This document shows positions 27,093 to 36,263 of a stretch of DNA of 64,000 nucleotides, in pieces (the first letter of the stretch is position 1; each line of letters starts with the position of its first letter). A model generated the notes under the pieces. It was not told the origin of the DNA. It did not search any database and worked only from the letters and a program-made list of their open reading frames with translations. This DNA comes from Leptolyngbya sp. FACHB-261. GTDB lineage: Bacteria; Cyanobacteriota; Cyanobacteriia; FACHB-261. The position numbers and the translations under genes were made by a program. The stretch lies in the NCBI RefSeq assembly GCF_014696065.1, contig NZ_JACJPL010000022.1, positions 62,001 through 126,000 of the forward strand, written 5' to 3'.

Positions 27093-27835
27093 TCAACTTA
27101 AATCCAGCGTCACCAACAGACCGAAGTGATCGGAAACCTGGTCATTTACCCCACCATCCGCGACCCGTTCTAGGGCCTTCACCCAAGGCTCGACTGTTGC
27201 ATCTGCCCACACGTAATCAATCCGAATCTGAGGCTGGAAGGACTGAAACGTATAGCCAGGTTCATCGGCGTAAAAGCGCTGCCACTGGTCCTGCCAACCA
27301 GCATCTCGCAAGTTCTGCAAGGGTTCAGCGTCCGGTGTGGCGTTGAAGTCTCCCACTAGCAGCTTTGGCCCCGAAAAAGACGCCAAAAAAGGCAACGCCT
27401 CAGCAATATTGGCAGCAAACGCAGGTTGGCTGTAGCTGAAGTGAGCATTGAACAGATGCAGCAAACCACCGGCCTGTTCGAGGGCAGTATGCATTACTAG
27501 CCGCACTGTAGGATCCGTTCCCGTAGTATCAGCCGCTAGCAAAAACACTTTGGGTGAATCGGCAAAAGGCAGCCGCGACAAAACTGCGAGCCATCCCAAC
27601 TACTCGTTGAGTGCGGTGTAGTGCCCTGCCAGAAGCTGTGGGGGTAGTCGGTTAGTTGTTGCTGAAGTTGCTCAGCCTGGTGTACAGGTTCGACTGCTGG
27701 GTCGTGGCGCACTGCTTGCAAGGCAATGACATCGGGATTGAGTGATTTAATCAGCCGACAGATGCGTTCCCGCCGTTCGTGCCAAGGAGCAACCTCATCT
27801 TGGTAGTTCTGAATATTGAGCGTGAGGATGCGCAT
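27093..27835 (-). pseudogene. Endonuclease/exonuclease/phosphatase-family gene with one frameshift
   Basis: The first frame (from ATG 27835) gives MRILTLNIQNYQDEVAPWHERRERI and LNPDVIALQAV, the EEP N-terminus. At about 27584-27586 the frame breaks after SSWDG; one missing base (GG for GGG would do) restores LAVLSRLPFADSP, then HLFNAHFSYSQ, LLVGDFNATPDAEPL, RIDYVWADA and QVSDHFGLLVTL. The asparagine, aspartate and SDH catalytic residues of the family are all present across the join. A single lesion and intact motifs suggest a recent loss or a read error. Family members cleave nucleic acids or phosphoesters. Confidence 0.85.
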
Positions 27836-28114
27836 ACCCAGCCTCTAATCTCTTGAAAGACACTTCGAAGAGATTCGGGCAAACTGGCTCTGCAAGCACC
27901 CTCCCTTCGGTAGAGGAGATTGGCAAGGCAGTTGGGCATGAGGAATGTGTAAGCAATCCGGCGACAGCGTTGGCGCTCAGCTTTGAACTTATAGCAATCC
28001 TGGAGCAGTACTTTTTAACTTGGAGTAGGGGTGCACAGCTCGCCAGAAGGGTGAGGGAGAAAGGTTGCCTAGACCAGACAATAAAACTAGTTCTAGTTAG
28101 CTGCTCAGGCAAAA

Positions 28115-28549
28115 ATGGCACAACCCCTTAACCTTGGCAATCGATATCAAGAGATCTTCCGAGTCATTCTTTCGGTAGCACTAATCATCATAGGAACGCT
28201 GCACTTTGCTAAATCGGAGCCTTTCGTCCGCATCGTTCCAGGTTTCCTCCCCCATCCTTTAGCCCTGGTCTATATCAGCGGTTTCTTCGAAATTTTGGGT
28301 GCAATTGGACTACTAATTCCACCGGTCAGTCGTGCGGCTGCCTGGGGATTAATTGCGCTGTTCATTGCTGTTTTCCCAGCTAACATCAACATGACAATTA
28401 ACAACATTCCAATCGAAGGAATTCCCCAAAATCAGTTCCTTTACTGGGCAAGGCTTCCCATGCAAGCCGTCTTGATTGGCTGGGCTTGGTTGTATACCCG
28501 AAAGTCCCAAGAACAAATCCAGAAATCTAGCCTAGGCCACGATTTCTAG
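28115..28549 (+). CDS. DoxX-family membrane protein
   Basis: A 144-residue four-helix membrane protein: ILSVALIIIGTLHFAKSEPF, LALVYISGFFEILGAIGLLI, AAAWGLIALFIAVFPANINMTIN and LPMQAVLIGWAWLYTRK. The order of helices and the FxxIVPxFLP-like segment between helices 1 and 2 are those of DoxX/DoxD-like proteins. Some members act with quinol or redox partners; here the role is unknown. It is followed at 170 bases by an unrelated dehydrogenase gene. Confidence 0.83.
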   Translation: MAQPLNLGNRYQEIFRVILSVALIIIGTLHFAKSEPFVRIVPGFLPHPLALVYISGFFEILGAIGLLIPPVSRAAAWGLIALFIAVFPANINMTINNIPIEGIPQNQFLYWARLPMQAVLIGWAWLYTRKSQEQIQKSSLGHDF

Positions 28550-28601
28550 TTTTTCACGAACGACTGAAGCAATTATCCTAACGACATTTCCAAATGGAGC
28601 G

Positions 28602-28643
28602 TTCTAAGATGAGCCTTCTAAGACAGGTGTTCTAAGACAGGTA
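28602..28643. promoter_or_regulatory. Three tandem 14-base repeats upstream of the dehydrogenase
   Basis: TTCTAAGA begins at 28602, 28616 and 28630, giving three adjacent 14-base units (TTCTAAGATGAGCC, TTCTAAGACAGGTG, TTCTAAGACAGGTA). They lie 75-116 bases before the 28718 start and resemble a regulator-binding array. No regulator gene is adjacent. Confidence 0.65.
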
Positions 28644-28717
28644 GAGTACACTGATGCCGAACGCTTTGAACTAACCGATAACAAGGCTGCATCAGTGCAG
28701 ACAGGGAGAACAGGCAG

Positions 28718-29668
28718 ATGAAAGTGGGATTCATCGGGCTTGGCAGCATGGGTGGGGCGATGGCGCAAAACCTTTTGACCGCTGGGCATGAACTGACAGC
28801 CTATAACCGCACCCGTAGCGCTGCTGACCCCTTGCAATCTGCAGGCGCTCGGGTGGTGGCTTCTCCTGCTGAAGCCGCGCGGGAGGCAGAGGTAGTCGTC
28901 ACCATGCTGGCGAATGACACAGCCGTCGAAGCTGTGATTTGGGGGACAGAAGAAACGCCAGGCGTCCTAAGCACCCTCAAACCCCAAGCCGTGCATGTCT
29001 CCATGAGTACGATTAGCCTCGCCCTCTCCCAACGCTTGGCCGAAGCCCATGCCGCAGTCGGGCAAGTTTACCTGGCCGCTCCCGTGTTTGGCCGTCCCGA
29101 AGCAGCAACAGCGGCTAAGCTCTGGGTTGTGGCTTCAGGCAACTCTGAAGCAATCGACCGTTGTCGCCCCTTGTTTGATGCCATTGGTCAGGGCGTTTTC
29201 ACAGTAGGAGAGGAACCCTGGGCAGCCAACGTGGTGAAACTGAGCGGCAATTTTCTGATTGCCTCAGTTTTAGAGAGCCTCAGTGAAGCCTTTGTGCTGG
29301 TGCAAAAGTCCGGCGTGCCCCCTCAACAATTCCTGGAAATCATCAACACAGCCTTATTCAAATCGCCGCTCTACCAGAACTACGGCACTCTCATTGCAGA
29401 AGAACGATACGAACCAGCAGGGTTCAAACTCAAGCTAGGACTCAAGGATGTAGGGTTGGTGCTTGAAGCCGCTGAGGCAGTAGCCGTGCCTATGCCGGTA
29501 GCGAGCTTGATAAGGGACCATTTTCTCTCAGCGGTTGCCAAAGGCTATGGCGAAAATGACTGGGCTGGCTTGGGCCGTATCAACGCCGAGAATGCTGGTC
29601 TTGAATCCCTGTCCGGATCTTCAAGCTCTGAATATTCAAGCAGTGTAGAAACCTCTACTCAGCCCTGA
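28718..29668 (+). CDS. 3-hydroxyisobutyrate-dehydrogenase-like NAD(P)-dependent oxidoreductase
   Basis: Beta-hydroxyacid dehydrogenase family: MKVGFIGLGSMGGAMAQNLL is the Rossmann GxGxxG start, then TAYNRTRSAADP, VTMLANDTAVEAVIWG, STISLALSQRLAEAH, the substrate-loop APVFGRPEAA and the helix with catalytic lysine in VVKLSGNFLIAS. The C-terminal helical domain is complete; the final 25 residues are Ser-rich and unconserved. The substrate may be a small hydroxy acid or succinic-semialdehyde-type aldehyde, as in the glyoxylate/succinic semialdehyde reductase branch. Confidence 0.9.
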   Translation: MKVGFIGLGSMGGAMAQNLLTAGHELTAYNRTRSAADPLQSAGARVVASPAEAAREAEVVVTMLANDTAVEAVIWGTEETPGVLSTLKPQAVHVSMSTISLALSQRLAEAHAAVGQVYLAAPVFGRPEAATAAKLWVVASGNSEAIDRCRPLFDAIGQGVFTVGEEPWAANVVKLSGNFLIASVLESLSEAFVLVQKSGVPPQQFLEIINTALFKSPLYQNYGTLIAEERYEPAGFKLKLGLKDVGLVLEAAEAVAVPMPVASLIRDHFLSAVAKGYGENDWAGLGRINAENAGLESLSGSSSSEYSSSVETSTQP

Positions 29669-29930
29669 TACTTATTTGGGTAGTTGACAAAGGGCAAAGT
29701 AGCTTAGCTTTCTTGATTCAAACGGCGACTTCTAATCAAGATCGAGAGCTGCAACGCTGAGAAATCCTAAATCTTGGCAAGAGTGTCACATCTTTAAAAA
29801 TAGAGCAGTTTCCTTTAAATAAGTTATATTGAGTGCAAGACTTAAGTCGGTCAAAGACTTGGTCAACTACAACAGTTGCTCAACCCTTCTCCGATCTAGC
29901 TCCTAACCCTTTGGATTAGAGGTAGGTTTT

Positions 29931-30239
29931 ATGAGCATTTATGTTGGCAATCTTCCCAGTGAAATCACTATCTTTGATTTGAATAAATTATTTTCTGAAT
30001 ATGGGGAGGTTCTGCTGGTGCAGCTCCCCACAGAACGCAGCACAGGCCGCAGCTGTGGCTTTGCTCTGGTCGACATGAAGGTGGACACTGAAGCAGAGGC
30101 AGCGATTGATGCGCTTGATGGCTTTAAGGTGGTGGGACGCTATCTCAGGGTCAAAAAAGATCATCATCAAGATTTTCGGGGTGCGACTGGCAGCTTTGGT
30201 GGTGGTGACGGCAATTACTTTAACCACCAGCTTTACTAA
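29931..30239 (+). CDS. RNA-binding protein with one RRM (cyanobacterial Rbp type)
   Basis: The single RRM has RNP2 IYVGNL at residues 3-8 and RNP1 RSCGFALVDM near 50; cyanobacterial Rbp proteins have this layout with a short glycine-containing tail, here FRGATGSFGGGDGNYF. In cyanobacteria they are often cold-induced or guide mRNAs to the membrane. The 5' region is long (260 bases free of genes), which is usual for rbp genes with regulated leaders. A TATATT at about 29826 is a possible -10. RNP1 has Cys where Gly-Phe is often preceded by Lys-Gly, a mild deviation. Confidence 0.9.
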   Translation: MSIYVGNLPSEITIFDLNKLFSEYGEVLLVQLPTERSTGRSCGFALVDMKVDTEAEAAIDALDGFKVVGRYLRVKKDHHQDFRGATGSFGGGDGNYFNHQLY

Positions 30240-30378
30240 CCAGGACTGCCGAATTTAAATCGGTTGACCGAGTAAATTGATCGAGTAATCTGGCAGTTCA
30301 CTCGATTATTCAACTCAGAAACCCATTTCCGTGAGTTCTGACGCGGTTTAGGTTTAATCAATTTAGAGCAAGCACTAT

Positions 30379-32850
30379 ATGTTTGAACATTTCACAGAAA
30401 AAGCTGTTAGGGCGATTATGTTAGCCCAGGAAGAATCTCGAAGCCTAGGACACAACTTTGTAGGCACCGAGCAACTTCTAGTGGGCTTAATTAGTGAGGG
30501 GACAGGGGTTGCTGCCCAGGTTTTGAAGTCTTTAGACATTGATTTGCCCAAAGCTCGACGGGAGGTCGAGAAAATCGTGGGTCGGGGCACTGGCGTTATT
30601 AAGTCCGAAATTGCGTTCACGCCCCGTAGCCGACATGTTCTGGAGCAGGCTCTAGAAGAGTCCCGTCAGTTGGGCCACGATTACGTGGGCACCGAACACC
30701 TGCTTTTGAGCCTAGTGAATGGTGGGGAAGGGGTTGCCGCGAAAGTCATCGAGAGCTTGGGCGCGGACCCCTGGCAGGTCCGGGCTCAGGTATTTCAGGC
30801 TATTGAAAAGGCCCCGCTGAGCCTAGCTAGCGGTCGGCAAAAACCTAAAAAAAGCTCTATGCTCGACCAGTTTGGGGTCAATTTAACCGAGATGGCTGCC
30901 CTGGGCAAACTTGACCCTGTGGTAGGCCGTGCCCGAGAAGTGGAACGCATGATCCAGATTCTGGGCCGCCGTACCAAGAACAACCCAGTGCTCATTGGGG
31001 AACCAGGGGTGGGTAAAACAGCCCTGGCTGAAGGACTGGCCCAACGGATCGCCAATCGGGACGTGCCTGAGGTTCTGGCAGACAAGCGAGTGATCGCGCT
31101 GTCTATAGGTTCACTGTTGGCAGGCACCAAGTACCGGGGCGATTTTGAAGAGCGACTCAAGACGATCGTGACGCAGATTCGTGACGCTGGTGATGTAATT
31201 CTGGTGATTGACGAATTACATACGCTAGTTGGGGCAGGAGCAGTGGAAGGGTCTTTGGACGCGGCCAACCTGCTCAAGCCTGCGCTGGCTCGGGGTGAGT
31301 TGCAATGCATTGGCGCAACCACTCTCGACGAATACCGCCAGTACATCGAGCGAGATGCGGCGCTAGAGCGGCGCTTCCAGCCGGTGATGATTGGTGAACC
31401 CAGTGTTGCCGAAACAATTGAGATCTTGCATGGCCTGCGAGAGCGCTATGAGCAGCACCATCGGCTGCGGATCGCTGATAGCGCCCTAGTGGCTGCAGCC
31501 GAATTGTCAGACCGCTATATCTCCGACCGCTTTCTGCCAGACAAAGCCATTGACCTGATCGATGAAGCGGGGTCTCGGGTTCACATTCTCAACTCGGCGC
31601 CATCCTCTGTCTCCAAGCTGAGTCAGGAACTGCGACAAGTGGTGCGAGACAAGGAGGATGCGGCTCGCTCCCAGAATTTTGTGCAAGCTAGAACCCTCCT
31701 GGAGCGTGAACTAGCAATCCAAACTGAACTGGGGACACAGGCTAAAGATCAGCAGTCAAAATCAGAGACGGTGACTGCCGCCGTAGCCCCGATTGTGGGT
31801 GTAGAGGACATCGCCCAGATTGTGGCAGCTTGGACGGGTGTGCCGGTCAGTAAGCTTACAGAATCTGAGTCTGAGCAACTGCTGAATCTAGAAGACAATC
31901 TGCATCAACGGCTAATTGGACAACAAGCAGCGGTTCAGGCAGTTGCCCGTGCCCTTCGGCGATCAAGGGTTGGTCTCAAAAACCCTAACCGGCCGATTGC
32001 TAGTTTTCTGTTTTCCGGTCCCACAGGCGTTGGCAAGACTGAGCTGACTAAATCCTTGGCGGCCTACTGCTTCGGCTCCGAAGAAGCCATGGTCCGCCTA
32101 GATATGTCGGAATTTATGGAGCGCCACACCGTTGCCAAACTGATTGGTTCCCCACCGGGCTATGTAGGCTACAACGAAGGCGGTCAGCTGACCGAAGCGG
32201 TTCGCCGTAAGCCCTATACGGTAGTGCTATTCGACGAGATTGAGAAAGCCCACCCCGATGTGTTTAACCTGCTGCTGCAAATCCTCGAGGACGGTCGCCT
32301 GACCGATGCTAAGGGACGCACGGTGGACTTCAAGAACACCATGTTGATTATGACCTCCAACATTGGTTCTAAGGCGATTGAGAAAGGGGGCAGTGGCCTC
32401 GGTTTCGCAGTCGATGAAAACCAAGCTGAGGGGCAGTACAAGCGCATTCTGCAAAGCGTGAACGCGGAACTAAAGGACTATTTTCGTCCAGAATTCCTCA
32501 ACCGTCTCGATGAGAGTATTGTCTTCCGTCCCCTAACCCGAGACGAAGTGAAGCAAATTGCCGATATCTTACTACGGGAAGTCATTGAGCGCTTGGTCGA
32601 GCAAGAGATTAGCCTAGAGGTCACTGAACGCTTCAAAGACCATTTAGTCGAAACTGGGTATAACCCCAGTTATGGAGCGAGACCGCTGCGTCGAGCCATC
32701 ACCCGTTTATTAGAAGACAGTTTGGCAGAGGCGATCCTTTCTGGTGTCATCAAAACAGCAGACACAGTCGTGGTTGATGTGGATGCTGAGGGCCAGGTCA
32801 AAGTAAAAGTCAAAGCTCCCCAGGCTGAAAAGCAAGCGGCTTTGCTCTAA
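30379..32850 (+). CDS. clpC: ATP-dependent Clp protease ATP-binding subunit ClpC
   Basis: This Hsp100 unfoldase delivers proteins to ClpP; in cyanobacteria it partners ClpP3/R. The 823 residues show a double Clp N-domain ([48 protein letters not shown]), first AAA+ with P-loop GEPGVGKT at about 207, a middle domain with UVR-type [21 protein letters not shown], and second AAA+ with GPTGVGKT at about 547 and GSPPGYVGY. The tripeptide LGF in GSGLGFAVD fits the ClpP-docking loop. The N-domain second repeat diverges from the typical cyanobacterial ClpC, so this may be the second paralogue. Confidence 0.94.
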   Translation: MFEHFTEKAVRAIMLAQEESRSLGHNFVGTEQLLVGLISEGTGVAAQVLKSLDIDLPKARREVEKIVGRGTGVIKSEIAFTPRSRHVLEQALEESRQLGHDYVGTEHLLLSLVNGGEGVAAKVIESLGADPWQVRAQVFQAIEKAPLSLASGRQKPKKSSMLDQFGVNLTEMAALGKLDPVVGRAREVERMIQILGRRTKNNPVLIGEPGVGKTALAEGLAQRIANRDVPEVLADKRVIALSIGSLLAGTKYRGDFEERLKTIVTQIRDAGDVILVIDELHTLVGAGAVEGSLDAANLLKPALARGELQCIGATTLDEYRQYIERDAALERRFQPVMIGEPSVAETIEILHGLRERYEQHHRLRIADSALVAAAELSDRYISDRFLPDKAIDLIDEAGSRVHILNSAPSSVSKLSQELRQVVRDKEDAARSQNFVQARTLLERELAIQTELGTQAKDQQSKSETVTAAVAPIVGVEDIAQIVAAWTGVPVSKLTESESEQLLNLEDNLHQRLIGQQAAVQAVARALRRSRVGLKNPNRPIASFLFSGPTGVGKTELTKSLAAYCFGSEEAMVRLDMSEFMERHTVAKLIGSPPGYVGYNEGGQLTEAVRRKPYTVVLFDEIEKAHPDVFNLLLQILEDGRLTDAKGRTVDFKNTMLIMTSNIGSKAIEKGGSGLGFAVDENQAEGQYKRILQSVNAELKDYFRPEFLNRLDESIVFRPLTRDEVKQIADILLREVIERLVEQEISLEVTERFKDHLVETGYNPSYGARPLRRAITRLLEDSLAEAILSGVIKTADTVVVDVDAEGQVKVKVKAPQAEKQAALL

Positions 32851-33156
32851 GGGCCTATCTAGAGACTAGAGACTCAGAGGTCCAGAGACTCAAATCAAGC
32901 AACTCAATGCAGGGATTTATTAAGACAACCTGTGTTGAGCATTGCTGAGCCTCCTCATTAAGTCAACAACTCTTTAAGTAAGCACTGATTGAAACTCAGA
33001 GCTGGATGACTAGAATCCTACTAACCCAAAACCTTTGACTCATGCTGTCTAATGCAAAATGTCTGAGTTTTGGGTTCAGTTTGTTTCAGATTACTTCACA
33101 GGTCTGGACAAGCTCAGTTGGGGGGATGCCAATCTAGCCGTTTATAGCAGATTTCC
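32851..33156. other. Intergenic stretch without a gene
   Basis: No open frame of interest. There is a run of similar phrases (AGAGACTAGAGACTCAGAGGTCCAGAGACTCA) just after clpC, too irregular to name. Presumably it contains the clpC terminator and the next promoter. Confidence 0.55.
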
Positions 33157-34740
33157 ATGAAAGCACTTCTCCTCTATCCCCGTTTTCCACAAACCTTTTG
33201 GTCCTATGACCGCTTTATGGAGATGGCAGGACTCAAGGCCTTTATTCCGCCTCTGGGTCTAATTACCGTTGCTCCTTTGTTACCTGAAGATTGGCAAATT
33301 CGCTTTTATGACCGCAATGTCAGTTTAGAAACTGAGGAGGACTGGCAGTGGTGCGATATTGTCATCCTCTCTGCCATGCTGGCCCAAAAGCAAGACTTCC
33401 ACACGCTGATTCAAAAGGCAGTGCAGTTAGGCAAGAAAGTGGCTGTGGGTGGTCCCTATCCAACTTCTACGCCTGAAGAGGCACTAGATTCAGGCGCTCA
33501 CTACTTGATTCTGGATGAAGGCGAACTCACCGTTCCGAAGTTTCTAGAGGCGTTGGCGCAAGGCGAAAGCCAAGGCACTTTTCGCTCAACCGAGAAGCCA
33601 GATATTACTCTGAGTCCGCTGCCGCGATTTGATCTGCTCCAGCGGCAGGATTATTTTATGATGGCCATTCAGTTCTCGCGCGGCTGTCCCTTTAATTGCG
33701 AGTTCTGTGACATTATTACCCTCTACGGTCGCAAACCGCGTACCAAAGAACCGGCCCAAACCTTGGCAGAACTCCAACGGCTTTATGACTTGGGCTGGCG
33801 AGGACCTGTTGCCATTATTGATGACAACTTTATTGGCAATCAGCGCAATGTCAAACGGATGCTGCGCGAGCTGATTCCCTGGATGCAGAGCCATAATTAT
33901 CCGTTCACCTTCTTAACTGAGGCTTCGGTCAACCTTGCAGAAGATGATGAACTGCTAGAGCTGATGTCTCAAGCTGGCTTTTTTGGTGTGTTCTTGGGCA
34001 TCGAAACGCCAGATCAAGACAGCCTTGAAGTTACGCAGAAATTCCAAAACACTCGTAAGCCTTTAGTTGAAGCTTGCCAGAAGATTAACCAGGCAGGTTT
34101 GTTGATCTATTCCGGGTTTATCATCGGCTTCGACAGCGAACGTCCAGGAGCAGGCGAGCGGATTCAAGCCTTTGTTGAAGAAACTAACATTCCTCAGCCG
34201 ATGCTGGGTATCCTGCAAGCTTTGCCTAACACTGCTCTGTGGCAACGCTTGCAGCAAGAGGGGCGATTGGCTCAAGCCCAACCTTTAGAAGGGGACCAAA
34301 ATTCTCTAATGAATTTCACACCCACGCGTCCGATTGACCAAATCGCTAGGGAATATGTGCAGGCAATTTGGTCGATGTATGAGCCCCAGAATTATCTGCG
34401 TCGGTGCTTGCAGCAATGTCTCAGCATCACTGTTCCTCCCAACCGCAAGCAGTCTGGTTACTTTCCCTTGGACAAGGGGCTGCGTCTGGTAGCCCAGCTT
34501 TTCTGGCATCAGGGACTGCGCCGTTCTGAATTGCGGGCTCAATTTTGGCAACAGCTTTGGTTGCTCCTACGCTTGAAGCCACAGTTGTTAGGGCTGTATT
34601 TGGGCCTGTGTGCGGCTGGCGAGCATTTCTTTGAATATCGAGTCTTAGTGCGAGACCGGATCAGCGAGCAATTAGGCTTTGATCCCTTAATTCCAGCCCG
34701 GCAACCCGTTAGCGCCCTATTGGAGGAAACCGTTGTCTAG
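33157..34740 (+). CDS. B12-binding-domain radical SAM enzyme (DUF4070 type)
   Basis: The N-terminal 150 residues form a cobalamin-binding Rossmann-like domain (IPPLGLITVAPLLPEDW, VAVGGPYPTSTPEEAL, HYLILDEGE) without the DxHxxG motif. The radical SAM domain has CPFNCEFC with cysteines 177, 181, 184 for the 4Fe-4S cluster. A DUF4070 C-terminal region follows (ILQALPNTALWQRL, LMNFTPTRP). The family includes methyltransferases such as the hopanoid C2-methylase HpnP, but many cyanobacterial members have unknown substrates; I cannot choose from sequence alone. A hairpin terminator lies 48 bases after the stop. Confidence 0.9.
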   Translation: MKALLLYPRFPQTFWSYDRFMEMAGLKAFIPPLGLITVAPLLPEDWQIRFYDRNVSLETEEDWQWCDIVILSAMLAQKQDFHTLIQKAVQLGKKVAVGGPYPTSTPEEALDSGAHYLILDEGELTVPKFLEALAQGESQGTFRSTEKPDITLSPLPRFDLLQRQDYFMMAIQFSRGCPFNCEFCDIITLYGRKPRTKEPAQTLAELQRLYDLGWRGPVAIIDDNFIGNQRNVKRMLRELIPWMQSHNYPFTFLTEASVNLAEDDELLELMSQAGFFGVFLGIETPDQDSLEVTQKFQNTRKPLVEACQKINQAGLLIYSGFIIGFDSERPGAGERIQAFVEETNIPQPMLGILQALPNTALWQRLQQEGRLAQAQPLEGDQNSLMNFTPTRPIDQIAREYVQAIWSMYEPQNYLRRCLQQCLSITVPPNRKQSGYFPLDKGLRLVAQLFWHQGLRRSELRAQFWQQLWLLLRLKPQLLGLYLGLCAAGEHFFEYRVLVRDRISEQLGFDPLIPARQPVSALLEETVV

Positions 34741-34788
34741 AGCTAGCCTGCTGCCCTAACTAGCTCGTAACAACCATAGATTGGTTCA

Positions 34789-34816
34789 TCCCACAGGAAC
34801 GAAAACTCCTGTGGGA
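34789..34816 (+). terminator. Probable terminator after the radical SAM gene
   Basis: TCCCACAGGA (34789-34798) pairs with TCCTGTGGGA (34807-34816), loop ACGAAAAC, followed by ATTT. The T-run is short. Confidence 0.55.
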
Positions 34817-35012
34817 ATTTAGGGCATGCGCGCAGAGAATAGCTCGTAAAGAAGTGGCTGGAAAACGAAATATCAGGATTGATCCATCGAGATGCTTAGG
34901 CAGGAGCATTTTAAGTGTCTGAGATGCAGGGCAGTGAACGATACTAGGTTAGCCGAGAAGATTGGGAAGTTGCTGAATTGAGTCTGAGGAAGCTCAGAAG
35001 AGGTTCACTAGT

Positions 35013-35690
35013 TCAATAGTCCTTTAAGGCTAGACAGGCAAATTGCAAGGATAGAGCGGCGTTCATTTCAAATAACTCTTCGACAAACATCAAGGGAGGG
35101 AAATCATGCGGACCTAAGAGACCAAAATCAATCAAGGTAGCGATAAACACGAAAGCTAGAGCAGTCGCCAAGAATTTAAGCGGAGGATAGTCTTGTAAAG
35201 CCTGTAAGGCCATGCCAGAACGCACAGAGGGGTAATACCTCTTGATTAATCTAACGAGCCCAACCCCTAGGGCACAAAGAATAATCACGAGTGAGAAAAA
35301 CAGGAGATAATTACTATGCCTAATTGAATGATGCAGTAGGTGATCGACTGAATCAAGCAGTCCATGAAATGAGTCGATCTTAAAACCATAAATCTTAGGA
35401 ATATGAAGCTTGAATAGACGTTCGCCAAAGCTCAGCTCATCAAGAAGGCCGATCAAGCTGATTACTGGAATTGCAAAATAAAACCGGTGACGAATTTTTC
35501 GAGATCGGGCAATCATGATGGCTCCTGCTAGGAAGCCAGTGAAAAATAGAGTTGCTGAAAGGTTTTCCATGAACCGATCTTCCCCAATAAACTCTCCTGC
35601 CAAACTTGGAACCATTACAAAGAGAATTGAAAACACTAGAATATTAAGAGTCGCAATAGCTTTGTAAATTTCGCTCAATACCATGAACAC
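35013..35690 (-). CDS. Hypothetical polytopic membrane protein with acidic motifs
   Basis: About six membrane helices in 225 residues: TLNILVFSILFVMVPSL, LSATLFFTGFLAGAIMI, FYFAIPVISLIGLLDEL, YLLFFSLVIILCALGVGLV, FLATALAFVFIATLIDFGL. Two charged signatures stand out: LLDELSFGERLFKLHIP and FVEELFEMNAAL. Both resemble a broad family of bacterial membrane proteins with GEEISWGQR and LEE motifs that have no known function. Acidic residues inside the membrane face might bind a metal or proton. The gene is isolated; it has ordinary composition but fewer GC than its neighbours. Confidence 0.65.
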   Translation of the reverse strand: MFMVLSEIYKAIATLNILVFSILFVMVPSLAGEFIGEDRFMENLSATLFFTGFLAGAIMIARSRKIRHRFYFAIPVISLIGLLDELSFGERLFKLHIPKIYGFKIDSFHGLLDSVDHLLHHSIRHSNYLLFFSLVIILCALGVGLVRLIKRYYPSVRSGMALQALQDYPPLKFLATALAFVFIATLIDFGLLGPHDFPPLMFVEELFEMNAALSLQFACLALKDY

Positions 35691-35907
35691 ACCTCATAGG
35701 TTAATTTTAGATTAAAATAGTATAATGCCAGAGTTAAAACCTTGGCTAGAAGAATCATCAATTGGCTGCCCTCACCAGCTCAAAGTAGGTACTTGAAATC
35801 GAGGCGAGATCAACTGTCAAGGGACATTCTTGTCGCCGATCAAATTGATATCTCAGTCCCAGTAACTTCAACCCAGATCATTTTTACAACAAAGATTTCG
35901 TAACTGT

Positions 35908-35943
35908 GAGAAAGGGCTTCATACCTACATGAAGCCCTTTCTC
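35908..35943. other. Perfect 15-base-pair hairpin
   Basis: GAGAAAGGGCTTCAT (35908-35922) pairs without error with ATGAAGCCCTTTCTC (35929-35943), loop ACCTAC. It lies in the 570-base gap between the membrane gene (start 35690) and the IP-repeat gene. It is too strong to be chance and could be a terminator read on either strand, though neither side has a long T-run. The rest of the gap has no plausible gene. Confidence 0.65.
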
Positions 35944-36182
35944 TGATTCTGCTATCGGCAATAAGTTCCCAGATATAAAGACAGAGTATCAATGCAAAGT
36001 GCGCAGATTAAAACTAGGGCCTCAGCAAGTACCCCTTGTCAGGTAGTGCAGTCCGCCCTAGACCGGTGCCTGCCGTGGCGTTGAGCGCTGTCTGCCCGCT
36101 AGTCTTCTCCATAGTTCCATCTCGGTAACTCCATACCAGAGGGCTTTCCACCTCTTACCAGCACTCCTCTAAGATTCTTTTG

Positions 36183-36260
36183 CTCAGACTGTTGACACTC
36201 AAACTGTTTAGGTCTACATTAAGGACATCGAGAGTTCGAGTCCAAACAGTCTGAGGAAAG
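36183..36260 (+). promoter_or_regulatory. 5' leader that can sequester the ribosome-binding site, with two competing partners
   Basis: The Shine-Dalgarno GAGGAAAG (36253-36260) overlaps the end of AACAGTCTGAG (36245-36255). That sequence pairs perfectly with CTCAGACTGTT (36183-36193) and, with one mismatch, with CTCAAACTGTTT (36198-36209 with 36244-36255). An inner hairpin GGAC(A)TCGA-GAGT-TCGAGTCC (36223-36243) would stabilise either fold. Two alternative strands for the same target is a layout known from riboswitches and thermosensors. Matching to a known class was not possible. Confidence 0.5.
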
Positions 36261-36263
36261 AAC

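Noticed and set aside
26942-27346. Plus-strand ORF of 134 codons.
   Set aside because: It overlaps the nuclease gene on the other strand and its composition looks like an antisense shadow.
36000-36150. Minus-strand frame of about 40 codons ending at 36015 that looks vaguely like a transposase tail.
   Set aside because: No catalytic motif or start, and the likeness is too weak to call.
36183-36256. tRNA gene: 73-base span closed by a 7-11 base stem and a GAGTTCGAGTCC segment.
   Set aside because: There is no T-arm, D-arm or anticodon arm in the right places; the structure is better read as an mRNA leader.
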